A stretch of DNA of 63,362 nucleotides from an uncultured Verrucomicrobia subdivision 3 bacterium. Lineage in GTDB: Bacteria > Verrucomicrobiota > Verrucomicrobiia > Limisphaerales > UBA11358. Positions 7,556 to 15,972 of this stretch are shown here, one piece after another. Every line of letters starts with the position of its first letter. Position 1 is the stretch's first letter. The notes beneath the pieces are model-generated. The model was not told the DNA's origin. It worked only from the letters and a program-made list of their open reading frames with translations, and searched no databases. The stretch is taken from the NCBI GenBank assembly GCA_903842235.1, contig CAIMLG010000278.1, positions 1-63,362 of the forward strand, in the 5' to 3' direction. Position numbers and translations under genes: made by a program.

Positions 7556-8658
7556 ACGTCATGTTTGCTCCAATCGTCCCGCTACTCGGCATAGTTGCTG
7601 TAGTGGCGTGGATTTTCTACCGCCGCTATACCGGCCTGACTCGTTGGCAATCAGCCCTGTTGAGCATGTTGGCCGCCGGACTCGGTATCGCATTGGCGGC
7701 CTATGCGGACAATATATTTCAACGCGGCTCTGAATGGAGTAATCGTCGTGATGCCGACGAGCCAGTTTTGATTTGCTTCTCTGTGTTGCTGCCGCTGCTG
7801 GCGGTTCCTTTTGTTGTCCGGCTTTATCGCAAGTGGATTGGCGGCCATTTGACCGACGCGGAAAAACTGCCCGGCGCGGCAGGCGTGCGGGCGTGGCTCG
7901 GCGTGGGCAATATCATCTGCGCGAGCCTGATTCCCATTTGCGTCTGGCAGGTTTTTGGCTATTCACCCATTGGCTTTTGGGCGCTCACTTTTGGATTATT
8001 GCTCGCTTATCCGTTGCTCAACATGGCTTTGCAATCGGCCCAGCCCGCGCCGGTGGCTCCGACCGAAGATTTGTCCAACGAGCGGGAAAAGGTTTTGCAA
8101 CTGCTCGAAGCCGGGAAAATCAGTGCCGCCGACAGCGCGGAGCTTTTGAACGCGCTCGCCCACAGCACGCCGACGCCGACGCCCAAGCCCGCCGCTGAAA
8201 TCAATCCGCCGCGCAAGCTGATTCTGATCGGAGCCGCCATCCTGCTGATCGGGTTTTTCCTGCCGTGGTTTGCCATCAATCCCAACGCTGAAGCCAACGC
8301 TGAGTTCGCCCATTTTCAGCAAAATATGAAGCAGATGATGCCGGGGAATGCCATGCCACAAATGAACCTTTCCCTGCCGAATACCACCGTGCAAATCCAT
8401 GCCGGTGATTTGGCCCACGGTTTGGGCTGGTGGATTCTAGCACTGGGGATCAGTGCCGCCGTGCTGCCATTCTTTGCGACCACGCTGGAATCGTCCCTGC
8501 AGAAAAAAATTATTCTGGCGGCGCTGGGCATCGGCGCAATTCTCCTGATCTATCTTTTGTCCGACGCCATCCGGTATGTCAGTTTCGGCATCATTTTGGC
8601 CCTGGCCGGCTACGCGCTGGAATTTGTGGGCACGTTCAAGGAACGGCCGACGCGGTAA
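7552..8658 (+). CDS. Multi-pass membrane protein with SHOCT-like motif (DUF2089 partner 1)
   Basis: The 368-residue protein has about eight hydrophobic segments. Four are N-terminal (after FYRRYTGLTRWQSALL), followed by a cytoplasmic stretch containing REKVLQLLEAGKISAADSAE at about 178-197, then a Pro/Thr-rich linker, and four C-terminal membrane helices. The SHOCT-like motif matches the one in the preceding regulator and in the next gene. I recognise no enzyme motif. Overlap with the DUF2089 gene implies one operon. A likely role is a membrane-bound sensor or sequestering partner of the regulator, which is inference from context only. Confidence 0.75.
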   Translation: MNVMFAPIVPLLGIVAVVAWIFYRRYTGLTRWQSALLSMLAAGLGIALAAYADNIFQRGSEWSNRRDADEPVLICFSVLLPLLAVPFVVRLYRKWIGGHLTDAEKLPGAAGVRAWLGVGNIICASLIPICVWQVFGYSPIGFWALTFGLLLAYPLLNMALQSAQPAPVAPTEDLSNEREKVLQLLEAGKISAADSAELLNALAHSTPTPTPKPAAEINPPRKLILIGAAILLIGFFLPWFAINPNAEANAEFAHFQQNMKQMMPGNAMPQMNLSLPNTTVQIHAGDLAHGLGWWILALGISAAVLPFFATTLESSLQKKIILAALGIGAILLIYLLSDAIRYVSFGIILALAGYALEFVGTFKERPTR

Positions 8659-8753
8659 TTGGCGTTCGGATGACTGGCGGAGAAAGCGAAGAAGATGCTG
8701 CTTCGCCGCCGGGGTCACCTGTCTGAAACCGTGGGAAAGGATGCGGAAGTCAC

Positions 8754-9884
8754 ATGAATTCTTCGTATAAACCCGTGGTGGGGATATTGGTGGTGGTCGC
8801 CGTCAGTTCGCTGGTTGGCCTGTTATGCTACCGCCGTTACACCGGACTCAATCGCTGGCAATCGGCTTTGTTGGGCAACCTCGCCATACTGTTCCCGCTG
8901 GGGTGGTTAATTTATCTGGAAGGGCATCAAGGCCATCATGGCATCGGAACGGAAGATTACATCCGGACGAAAGTTGGGCCGGGAATGGTGGCATCGGTGC
9001 TGGGCTTTTCGCTGCTGCTGTTTCCTTTTGCGGTGCGCCTCGGTCGTAAGCTGTTTGGCAATCGTCTGACGGATGCGGAAAAACAGCCGGGTCTGGCTGG
9101 GGTGCGGGCCTGGCTCGCGCCGGGAAATCTCCTGTGCGCAACCTTGATTTCGCTGTTTGCCTGGCAGTGGCTTTCGCTTCCTCTGTTCGTCCTGTTGGCA
9201 GCGACCTATGGATTGGTGCTGGCGTATCCGCTTTACCATTTGGCGGTCGCGGTTGGGGCGGATTCCACCAGACGGACGGACAACTGCGTTCGCGAGCAGG
9301 AACAAGTGCAGCAGTTGTTGCTGGCTGGGAAAATTACCGAGGCCGAAAGAGTTAATCTGCTGAATGTCATGGGGTGCAGCGAACTGACCGAGGCACCAGT
9401 TCAAGGACTGCCACGTCGGCACCGGCGGATCTTGCTCGGCATTCTCAGTGTGGGGCTTGCCGTTCTGACGGGCTATGCCGGCTATGTCTATCAAGATGCA
9501 AAATATCGCCAACGAATTCATGTTTCGGCCAAGGCCAAACTGCAAAATTTCGGGAACATTGAGTTATCTGCCGGCGCCCCCCGGAATTTCGAGCTTGGGC
9601 CCGGAAAAAATGTGACGGTGATCGCCACGCCGGTAACCAACCAAAGTCTGTTGGCCAACCGGCCGGCTGCTTGGAGCAATGGCGTGCTTCAGATGACCTT
9701 GAGCTATACGTCCCGACTGGTCGCTGCCGAAGGCAAAGTTTCGGGGCTGAAGACCGAGCAACAAACCTGCATGTATCCGCAAAGCCGCCTGCTGGCAGTG
9801 GAGTTTGATCGAGAGACCCAATACCCGATCGCCGTTACCATGCGGCCCAAATTGATGTCGCAGCCGGGAGCTTCGGTTGATTAG
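8754..9884 (+). CDS. Membrane protein paralogous to the 7552 product, with extracytoplasmic domain
   Basis: The 376-residue protein shares CYRRYTGLNRWQSAL, LTDAEKQPGLAGVRAWL and REQEQVQQLLLAGKITEAER with the preceding membrane protein, so it is a tandem paralogue. The N-terminal four-helix region and the SHOCT-like motif (about 180-205) are kept. The C-terminal membrane block is replaced by one helix (RRILLGILSVGLAVLTGYAG) and a roughly 130-residue soluble, probably periplasmic, domain. The gap to the previous gene is 95 bp without an obvious terminator. The function is unknown. The swap of the C-terminal half suggests different inputs to a shared cytoplasmic module. Confidence 0.75.
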   Translation: MNSSYKPVVGILVVVAVSSLVGLLCYRRYTGLNRWQSALLGNLAILFPLGWLIYLEGHQGHHGIGTEDYIRTKVGPGMVASVLGFSLLLFPFAVRLGRKLFGNRLTDAEKQPGLAGVRAWLAPGNLLCATLISLFAWQWLSLPLFVLLAATYGLVLAYPLYHLAVAVGADSTRRTDNCVREQEQVQQLLLAGKITEAERVNLLNVMGCSELTEAPVQGLPRRHRRILLGILSVGLAVLTGYAGYVYQDAKYRQRIHVSAKAKLQNFGNIELSAGAPRNFELGPGKNVTVIATPVTNQSLLANRPAAWSNGVLQMTLSYTSRLVAAEGKVSGLKTEQQTCMYPQSRLLAVEFDRETQYPIAVTMRPKLMSQPGASVD

Positions 9885-9915
9885 CCCGCTCAAGGAGCGG
9901 ACGCCGGGGAGGTGA

Positions 9916-10701
9916 TCAAATTTCGATCACGGTAATTTCCGGCCGGCAGTTGAACCGGAGATTCAGGTGAAACCAGCCGATGCCGGCTCCGACATACAGC
10001 GGCCCGGCGGGCGTTTGAAAAAATCCCAGATCGTAGCCTTCCACCCCCGTCGGCGTGACCACCGCGCCGAGGAACGGCAGGCGCACCTGGCCGCCGTGCG
10101 AATGGCCGGCCAGCAGCAAATCGCATTTCTGGTCGCCCAGATAATTGGCCCAGGCGGGATAGTGCATGAGCAGCAGGTTTTTCTTTGTGGCGTCCAGCGG
10201 CAGTTTGGCCTGCGCATCCCGGGCCGCAAACAAGCGCCCGCCGGTCAGGCCCATGAGATTGCTTTTGCCGTCCGGCGTGGGGCGATGTTCATTCAGCAGC
10301 CAATCACCGCCGGTGGCGCGGAAACATTCCCGCACCGGCCCAAACGGAATATTGCTCCAGTAGTCGTGATTGCCCGGCACGCCGAAGAGCGGCGCCTGAA
10401 TGCGCCTCAGCCATTCGAGCGCTTCGTCCAAGTATTGCGCCCGCTCCACAATGTCGCCGGTGAAACAAACGAAGTCCGGTTTGAGCGCGTTGATTTGCGC
10501 CACGACGGCTTGCAGATAGGCGCGGTCGCCTTTGTGGTGCAGGTCGGTGAAGTGAACGAACCGGTGCATGGCCGGCGCGGTGCCCACGCGCAGTTGGCGG
10601 ACTTTCAGCCAGGTCGGCTCGATGAATTTGGCTTCGGCAAACGCCACGGCGGGCGTGGCATAAAGCGCCAGCCGGAGGAAGTTGCGTCGGGTAAGTTTCA
10701 C
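9916..10701 (-). CDS. Tat-exported calcineurin-like metallophosphoesterase
   Basis: The 261-residue protein starts MKLTRRNFLRLALYATPAVA, a twin-arginine signal. The metal-binding motifs of the calcineurin-like superfamily follow in order: FTDLHHKGD (Asp53, His55), FTGDIVE (about 80-86), GNHDYW (110-115) and LLLAGHSHGGQ near the C-terminus. The closest described relatives are membrane-associated or exported phosphodiesterases of the YkuE/YaeI type, which act on UDP-diacylglucosamine or unknown phosphoesters. The substrate is not predictable here. It lies about 20 bp downstream of the next gene on the same strand, so the two may be co-transcribed. Confidence 0.88.
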   Translation of the reverse strand: MKLTRRNFLRLALYATPAVAFAEAKFIEPTWLKVRQLRVGTAPAMHRFVHFTDLHHKGDRAYLQAVVAQINALKPDFVCFTGDIVERAQYLDEALEWLRRIQAPLFGVPGNHDYWSNIPFGPVRECFRATGGDWLLNEHRPTPDGKSNLMGLTGGRLFAARDAQAKLPLDATKKNLLLMHYPAWANYLGDQKCDLLLAGHSHGGQVRLPFLGAVVTPTGVEGYDLGFFQTPAGPLYVGAGIGWFHLNLRFNCRPEITVIEI

Positions 10702-10721
10702 GGGCCTTCCGGTTCAGTGGC

Positions 10722-11300
10722 TTATTTGCTGCCCCGGATGCGCCGGGGCGGCGGGCCGAGTTGGATTCGCCGTTCCCGCTCATTCAGGCGCTCGAGGATG
10801 GCCGCGAGCATCTGCGGGTCGGCGGCTTTTTTCCGGATCATTTGCCGGCACAGCCGGCGCGCGCGAGGTGTTTTTCCATCGCGGATGAACTGGTTCAGGC
10901 GGTCCATCGGGTGCATTTCGATGGCGCGGTGGTCCGCCGTGTCGATCAGGGCCAGAAAGAGGCCGCCGAGGCCGCCGGTAATCCGATCCGCCCATAAAAT
11001 GGCCACCATCGTGGCGATGCCCACCGTCAGCAAACTGTCGCGGCCCATGCGCGTGAGATCCATAAAACCGTCGGCCCCCAGCAGGCTTTCGCGATGTACC
11101 TGGTGGTAAGCCCACCACAGAAACGCGAGGGTGGCGAGCAGTCGAAAGGTCTGAAACCAGCGATTCTGCGCCCAGTCTTCCAGTTGTTCGAAAGCCCGGC
11201 GCATTGTCCACCAAGCGGGTTTTATCACCTGGGCCAGCCAATCTTCTGAAGGCGGCGGCTCCGCGCTTTCTTTCGGATTCCGCTTGGGGGCTAAGCTCAT
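10722..11300 (-). CDS. Hypothetical two-helix membrane protein
   Basis: The 192-residue protein has a charged N-terminus, a hydrophobic segment around FRLLATLAFLWWAYH (about 52-66) and a second one around LLTVGIATMVAILWAD (about 89-104), then a long cytoplasmic tail that is rich in Arg and ends PPPRRIRGSK. I do not recognise a family. The tail contains a predicted helical run (RARRLCRQMIRKKAADPQML). It sits between a SlyX-like gene and the metallophosphoesterase gene, all on the minus strand. Confidence 0.65.
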   Translation of the reverse strand: MSLAPKRNPKESAEPPPSEDWLAQVIKPAWWTMRRAFEQLEDWAQNRWFQTFRLLATLAFLWWAYHQVHRESLLGADGFMDLTRMGRDSLLTVGIATMVAILWADRITGGLGGLFLALIDTADHRAIEMHPMDRLNQFIRDGKTPRARRLCRQMIRKKAADPQMLAAILERLNERERRIQLGPPPRRIRGSK

Positions 11301-11332
11301 GGGGGTAAGGATACCGGCGCGTTGCTCGGCGG

Positions 11333-11545
11333 CTATTGGTAATGCGGCGGTTTTTGATTGTTGGCTTTGACGCTTTCCAGGTCCATCGTCTGCAGGGTGG
11401 TGGACTGGCGCTGAACTTCTTTTTTTAGACGCTCCAGCAGCCTGCCTTGTTCAATGACGACGCTGTTCAGTTGCTCGACCTGATGTTCGAGGTGCGCGAG
11501 GTTCGCCTCGATTTTATCCGTGCGCCGGGAATTTTCGTCTGCCAT
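11333..11545 (-). CDS. SlyX-like small coiled-coil protein
   Basis: From the ATG at 11545 the product has 70 residues. It is a single coiled coil (IEANLAHLEHQVEQLNSVVI and onward) ending in KPPHYQ. The heptad pattern together with the terminal PPHY signature is typical of the SlyX family, whose biochemical role is not established. A longer frame to 11623 exists, but its extra N-terminus is Pro/Arg-rich and does not fit the family. The 240 bp upstream to the tolC 3' end contain only a 'CCACCAAGGCGCCAAAGGC' type repeat remnant. Confidence 0.7.
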   Translation of the reverse strand: MADENSRRTDKIEANLAHLEHQVEQLNSVVIEQGRLLERLKKEVQRQSTTLQTMDLESVKANNQKPPHYQ

Positions 11546-11785
11546 GAACAAAGTCTGCCCGCCGGTCGCCGCGAAGTCGAGCCGGCAGCGGGGCGGCAAA
11601 AACTCCGGCAGTGGAACCACCAAGGCGCCAAAGGCACCAAGCCCGGCCGGACAAAAAAATCATCGGCAGCCCTCGCCGATGGTTTTATTGGGTGGCAACT
11701 ATTCCCCAGCCTGAGAAACGTAAAATGGGGGTGCTGGTGGGGCCTAGTGGTTCATTTCCCCGGTGGGCGTTGCCGCCGTGCCGGC

Positions 11786-13123
11786 TTATTTTGCCGGCGC
11801 GAGGTCGGCGCCGATGGCGCGTTCCAGCCGGGCGCAGGCGGTCACGTAATCGTGCTGGGCCAGCAGTTGGGTGGTGCGGGCCTGGGTCAGCGCGGTTTCG
11901 GCGTTCAGCACATCCAATTGCGTGCCGCTGCCGGCTTGGGCGCGGGCGTTGGCTTCGCGCAAGGCTTCGTCGGCCTGCTCCTGCACTTTCAGCTGCGAGT
12001 CGAGGGTTTCCTGCGCCTGCAGGTAGTCGGAATAGACCGTGCGGACGGCCAGTTCAATCTGGCGTGACAGGTCGGTGAGTTCGGTCTGGGATTTTTCGTA
12101 AAGCGCCTTGGCCTGCTTCACCTTTCCGTAGGTGAGCGCGCCGTCAAAAATATTCCAGCTCAGCTGCGCGCCGCCGTTCCAGCCGTGAATGTCGTGCCCC
12201 AGCTCCACGGGCGCGGTGAACTGCGCGTTATACCAGCTGTAGCCGGCGAACACGGAAACGGTCGGTCGGCCGCCGGACTTCGCGCTGATGATATTCAGCC
12301 GCTGCAGCTCCATGTTTTTGCGCGACACCGTGAGTTCCGTGCGGCTGGCCAGCGCCTGCTGGATGGCGTCCGGCAGCTTGAGGGTCAAGGGCGTGGTGAC
12401 GAGCGTGTCGGTGAGATTCAGCGGCACATCTTCCCAGATGTCGCGCGGCAGATCGTAGCCGAGCAGGTTGGCCAGATTGTTTTTGGCAATGCGGTAGGCG
12501 TTGCGGGCGGCGATGAGGGCTGGGCGCTCATTGGCCACGGCGACTTCGGCGCGCAGCACGTTGAAATGCGGCACCGTGCCGGCGTCAAACCGGTGCTGCT
12601 GGTCTTCCAGTTCCTTCTGGAGCAATTTCACCGACGCCTCGCGCACGGTGATTTGCTGGGCGGCGAGCAGCACGTCGTAATACGCCAGCCGCACGGTCAG
12701 CAGCGTGTCGGCCACGGACGTCTGGTAAATGGCCAGCGCCTGCTCCTTCGTCGCCCCGGCGGCGCGGACGGCGGCGATCATGCGGCCACCCATGAACACA
12801 TTCTGCACCAGCTGAATGCCGGAATTCCAATTCCGGTTGGGCTGGGACGGCCCAAAGGATTCGATGGCGTCCGCCTGGGTGTATTTGAACTGGCCGGCCG
12901 CCTGCAACTGCGGCAGCGCCACCGCGCGCGTCTGCACTACGATGCCGTGGGCGGCTTCGAGGTCGTTCTGGGCCTTGAGAATCGCGGCGTTTTGCGCCAG
13001 CGCGGTGTTGAGCGCATCCGCCAGGGACAGCGGGCGGGTCAGCCATGCCGTCGTGTTGGTGGGGGCGGCGGTCGTCGCCAGGGTAAAGCCGAGGAACAGC
13101 GAGAGCAGCGTCAGTTTTTTCAT
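11786..13123 (-). CDS. TolC-family outer membrane efflux protein
   Basis: The 445-residue protein has a signal peptide (MKKLTLLSLFLGFTLATTAA) and two repeats of the outer membrane efflux domain. Long helical stretches such as LADALNTALAQNAAILKAQN and ALYEKSQTELTDLSRQIELA alternate with the short beta regions of the TolC barrel. It forms the outer membrane duct of a tripartite exporter. It is divergent from hlyD and the ABC genes at 13325-17108, which supply the periplasmic adaptor and inner membrane pump. A perfect palindrome lies 12 bp upstream of its start (13136-13155). The length and repeats are normal for the family. Confidence 0.92.
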   Translation of the reverse strand: MKKLTLLSLFLGFTLATTAAPTNTTAWLTRPLSLADALNTALAQNAAILKAQNDLEAAHGIVVQTRAVALPQLQAAGQFKYTQADAIESFGPSQPNRNWNSGIQLVQNVFMGGRMIAAVRAAGATKEQALAIYQTSVADTLLTVRLAYYDVLLAAQQITVREASVKLLQKELEDQQHRFDAGTVPHFNVLRAEVAVANERPALIAARNAYRIAKNNLANLLGYDLPRDIWEDVPLNLTDTLVTTPLTLKLPDAIQQALASRTELTVSRKNMELQRLNIISAKSGGRPTVSVFAGYSWYNAQFTAPVELGHDIHGWNGGAQLSWNIFDGALTYGKVKQAKALYEKSQTELTDLSRQIELAVRTVYSDYLQAQETLDSQLKVQEQADEALREANARAQAGSGTQLDVLNAETALTQARTTQLLAQHDYVTACARLERAIGADLAPAK

Positions 13124-13135
13124 AACAACGCGGCC

Positions 13136-13155
13136 ATCCTACCATTCGGTAGGAT
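13136..13155. promoter_or_regulatory. Perfect palindrome upstream of tolC, putative operator
   Basis: ATCCTACC-ATTC-GGTAGGAT has 8-bp perfect arms around 4 bp. It lies in the divergent tolC/hlyD intergenic region, 12 bp from the tolC ATG. The size and form resemble TetR-family operators, which often control such efflux loci. No TetR gene is in the window, so the regulator is unknown; an RNA hairpin in the tolC leader is the alternative. Confidence 0.5.
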
Positions 13156-13324
13156 AAAAGTCGAACAATCGTTTTTGCCGATGAAGCGGAGCGCCGAGCC
13201 CCGTCTCGGCAGGCTGGCATCCATGCTCATTTCAGGGCCGGGGCGGTGCCCGGCGTTCCGGATGATGTCGCCATCGTTTCGCTCGTAAAATTTTTCCGCC
13301 GTGCTAATGTCGGGCCACGGTCGC

Positions 13325-14281
13325 ATGAAAAAATTCCTATCCGTCCTTCTTGCCGTGTCCGCCGCCGCGCTGCTCCCCGGCTGTGGCCAAAATCCCGTCG
13401 GCTCGTTCCAAGGCTATGTCGAGGGCGAATATGTTTATGTCGCCGCGCCGTTGGGCGGCGCGCTCACCCAGCTGGCCGTGGCGCGGGGCGATGCCGTCCA
13501 AGCCGGGCAAATTCTGTTTGAACTCGAACGGCAGGCGGAAGCTGCCGCCTTGGCGCAGGCAGAAATGAGTTTGGCCCAAGCTCAGGCCCAACTGGACGAT
13601 TTGACGAAAGGCCGGCGGCCCACGGAAATCGCGTCGCTGGAGGCGCAGTTGGCGCAGGCGCAGGCCGGTTTGAAACTCTCGGCCGCCACGCTGGCCCGGC
13701 AGGAAAAGCTCAGCGGTTCGGACGTGGTTTCCCCGGAGGATCTGGATCAGGCCCGCGCGCAAAATGACGCCAATCAGGCGCAGGTGAACCGGCTGGCCGC
13801 CGATCTGGCTACCGCTAGGCTCGGCGGGCGCGCGGACGCTATCCGCGCCGCGCAGGCCGCCGTGGCCGCGCAAGAAGCCGCGCGGGACAAGGCGCAGTGG
13901 GCGTTTGACCAGAAACGGCAAGTTGCGCCCACGGCGGCGCAGGTGCATGACACGCTTTACCGGGCGGGCGAACTGGTGGCGGCGGGCAACCCCGTGGTGG
14001 CGCTGCTGCCGCCGGAAAATTTGAAGGTGCGCTTCTTTGTGCCGCAGGAAAAATTGCCGCAAATCAAGGGGGGCCAGACCATTTCCGTGCAGGCCGACGG
14101 CGCGACCCACGCGTTCAGCGCCACGGTGAATTATCTTTCCACGAAGGCCGAATACACGCCGCCGGTGATCTACAGCCGCGAAACGCGGGCCGAGCTGGTG
14201 TTTATGATCGAGGCGAAGTTTGCTCCGGCCGACGCGGCGGAGCTGCGGCCGGGCCAGCCGGTGGATGTGAAAGTTCAATAG
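13325..14281 (+). CDS. HlyD-family periplasmic adaptor lipoprotein
   Basis: From the ATG at 13325 the product has 318 residues and starts MKKFLSVLLAVSAAALLPGC, a lipoprotein signal with Cys20. It then shows the first barrel-sandwich half (GYVEGEYVYVAAPLGGALTQ), a long coiled-coil hairpin (about 70-200, Ala/Gln/Glu-rich), the second lipoyl half (APTAAQVHDTLYRAGELVAA) and a beta-barrel domain. This is the membrane-fusion-protein layout of YbhG/YhiI-type ABC exporters. The frame upstream to 13301 adds eight residues before the signal peptide and is unlikely. It leads an operon with a prepilin-like gene, an ABC ATPase and an ABC-2 permease, and faces the tolC gene. Confidence 0.9.
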   Translation: MKKFLSVLLAVSAAALLPGCGQNPVGSFQGYVEGEYVYVAAPLGGALTQLAVARGDAVQAGQILFELERQAEAAALAQAEMSLAQAQAQLDDLTKGRRPTEIASLEAQLAQAQAGLKLSAATLARQEKLSGSDVVSPEDLDQARAQNDANQAQVNRLAADLATARLGGRADAIRAAQAAVAAQEAARDKAQWAFDQKRQVAPTAAQVHDTLYRAGELVAAGNPVVALLPPENLKVRFFVPQEKLPQIKGGQTISVQADGATHAFSATVNYLSTKAEYTPPVIYSRETRAELVFMIEAKFAPADAAELRPGQPVDVKVQ

Positions 14282-14290
14282 TTTTCGCCG

Positions 14291-15034
14291 ATGAAAAAGC
14301 CCTGCAAGATGGCAATGGCCTTCACGCTGGTTGAATTGCTGGTGGTGATCGCCATCATCGGAATTTTGGCGGCCTTGCTGCTGCCAGCCCTGCAACGTTC
14401 CAAACTCGCGGCCCAGCGTTCGGTTTGCATCAATAATCTGAATCAGGTCGGGCTGGCCGTGAAAATGTATGTCAGCGACCACAACGATTCCTTGCCAGCG
14501 GCAAGCAAGCCGCCCGCTGATTATTGGCAGACCAATGGCATTGACATCTGGAACGTCTATAAATCGTTGGTCAAAAACTATGTGGGATTAAGAGGTCCGT
14601 CCGCTCCGGACGACCGGATTTTCGCCTGTCCCGCAGACCAGTTCTTTTACACCGGAATTGGTAACAGCTTTTCCAACACGCCGCTACACGAGCTGGCGCG
14701 CTCGGATTTTTCTAGTTACGATTACAACACCGGGAATTTGCGAACCAACCGTGCGGGATCCTTGTTTCCCGGGGTCGCGGGATTAAAGGAAACGGCCATT
14801 TCCGAGCCGGGCAAAACCGTTCTGGTCGGCGAAATGCCCGCCTGGATTTCATTTTCTTGGCACGCCCGGCAATCCGCGCTGCAGTTTAACAAAGCCATGA
14901 ATCAATTAACTTTTGTGGACGGCCATGTTGGATACGTTCAGATTTATTGGGACGTTTCAAAAACCAGAAATTTAAGCGCTTCGTTGTGTTACGATCCGCC
15001 GGCCGGTTACGAATACAAATGGAGCGGTCGTTAA
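14291..15034 (+). CDS. Prepilin-type N-methylation-domain protein within the efflux operon
   Basis: The 247-residue protein has a class III prepilin signal: a short basic start, then MA and [20 protein letters not shown], with cleavage expected before Phe and the conserved Glu at +5. The helix continues into [17 protein letters not shown]. Near the C-terminus FVDGHVGYV matches the 'DGH' tail seen in the large prepilin-like families (DUF1559 type) of Verrucomicrobiota and Planctomycetota. It is inserted between the HlyD and ABC ATPase genes, 9 bp after the former and overlapping the latter by 1 base. It is therefore translated from the same message, an unusual partner for a drug-type exporter. 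Confidence 0.85.
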   Translation: MKKPCKMAMAFTLVELLVVIAIIGILAALLLPALQRSKLAAQRSVCINNLNQVGLAVKMYVSDHNDSLPAASKPPADYWQTNGIDIWNVYKSLVKNYVGLRGPSAPDDRIFACPADQFFYTGIGNSFSNTPLHELARSDFSSYDYNTGNLRTNRAGSLFPGVAGLKETAISEPGKTVLVGEMPAWISFSWHARQSALQFNKAMNQLTFVDGHVGYVQIYWDVSKTRNLSASLCYDPPAGYEYKWSGR

Positions 15035-15972
15035 TGAAAACCTCAACGAGCGCTTCGGCCTTCGCCATTGACGTGCGCGGCGTCACGAAGAAATTCGGCC
15101 ACCGCACGGTGGTTAACGACCTCTGCATGCAGGTGCGGCCCGGCGAGATTTACGGTTTCCTCGGCCCGAACGGCAGCGGCAAGACGACGTTTCTGCGGAT
15201 GCTCTGCGGCTTGCTCCAGCCGGACGCCGGCGAGGGCAGTTGCCTTGGTCTCGATTTCCGCCGCGAATCGGCCGAGATTAAAAAGCGCGTCGGCTACATG
15301 ACGCAGAAATTTTCCTTCTATGAGGATCTGACCATCGAGGAAAACCTGGATTTCATCGCGCGGCTTTACGGGATGGCCCGGCGCAAAGCCGCCGTGGAAA
15401 AAAGCCTGGCGCGCCTCGGCATGCTCGAGCGGCGCACGCAACTGGCCGGCACGCTTTCCGGCGGCTGGAAGCAGCGGCTCGCGCTGGCCGCGTGTTTGAT
15501 CCACGAGCCGCAACTGCTCCTGCTCGACGAGCCGACCGCTGGCGTGGACCCGAAGGCGCGGCGCGATTTCTGGGAGGAGATTCACCAGCTGGCGGCGGCC
15601 GGCCTGACGTTTCTCATCACCACGCATTACATGGACGAGGCGTCGCGCTGCCACCGGCTGGCCTACATCGCCTATGGCCATTTGCTGGCGCGCGGCACGG
15701 TGGCTGAAGTGGTGCAAGCCGGCGGCCTGACCACTTGGGAAGTGGCCGGGGAAAACCTGGCGGCCCTGGCGGGAAAACTCCGCCGCTTGTCGGGCGTTGA
15801 ACAGGTGGTGGCCTTCGGCACCGCCCTGCACGTCAGCGGGCGCGACGCGGAGAAACTGCGCGCCGCCATCACGCCCTTCCTGGCCAGCGGCCAGCGCTGG
15901 ACGCAAATTGAATCGGGCTTGGAAGATGTGTTCATCAGCCTGATGGAAACCACGCCGGACAATTTCTCGTGA
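15034..15972 (+). CDS. ABC transporter ATP-binding protein (YbhF/CcmA type)
   Basis: From the ATG at 15034 the product has 312 residues. Walker A is FLGPNGSGKTTFLRML (about 42-57), the Q-loop is in YMTQKFSFYEDLTIEEN, the signature is LSGGWKQRLALAACLIHEPQ, and Walker B is LLLLDEPTAGVD, followed by the H-loop in LITTHYMDEA. The C-terminal extension is of the ABC-2 subfamily. It energises the permease encoded next, which it overlaps by GTGA. The open frame upstream to 14947 lies in the prepilin gene and is not used. One ATPase domain is present, whereas E. coli YbhF has two. Confidence 0.93.
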   Translation: MKTSTSASAFAIDVRGVTKKFGHRTVVNDLCMQVRPGEIYGFLGPNGSGKTTFLRMLCGLLQPDAGEGSCLGLDFRRESAEIKKRVGYMTQKFSFYEDLTIEENLDFIARLYGMARRKAAVEKSLARLGMLERRTQLAGTLSGGWKQRLALAACLIHEPQLLLLDEPTAGVDPKARRDFWEEIHQLAAAGLTFLITTHYMDEASRCHRLAYIAYGHLLARGTVAEVVQAGGLTTWEVAGENLAALAGKLRRLSGVEQVVAFGTALHVSGRDAEKLRAAITPFLASGQRWTQIESGLEDVFISLMETTPDNFS

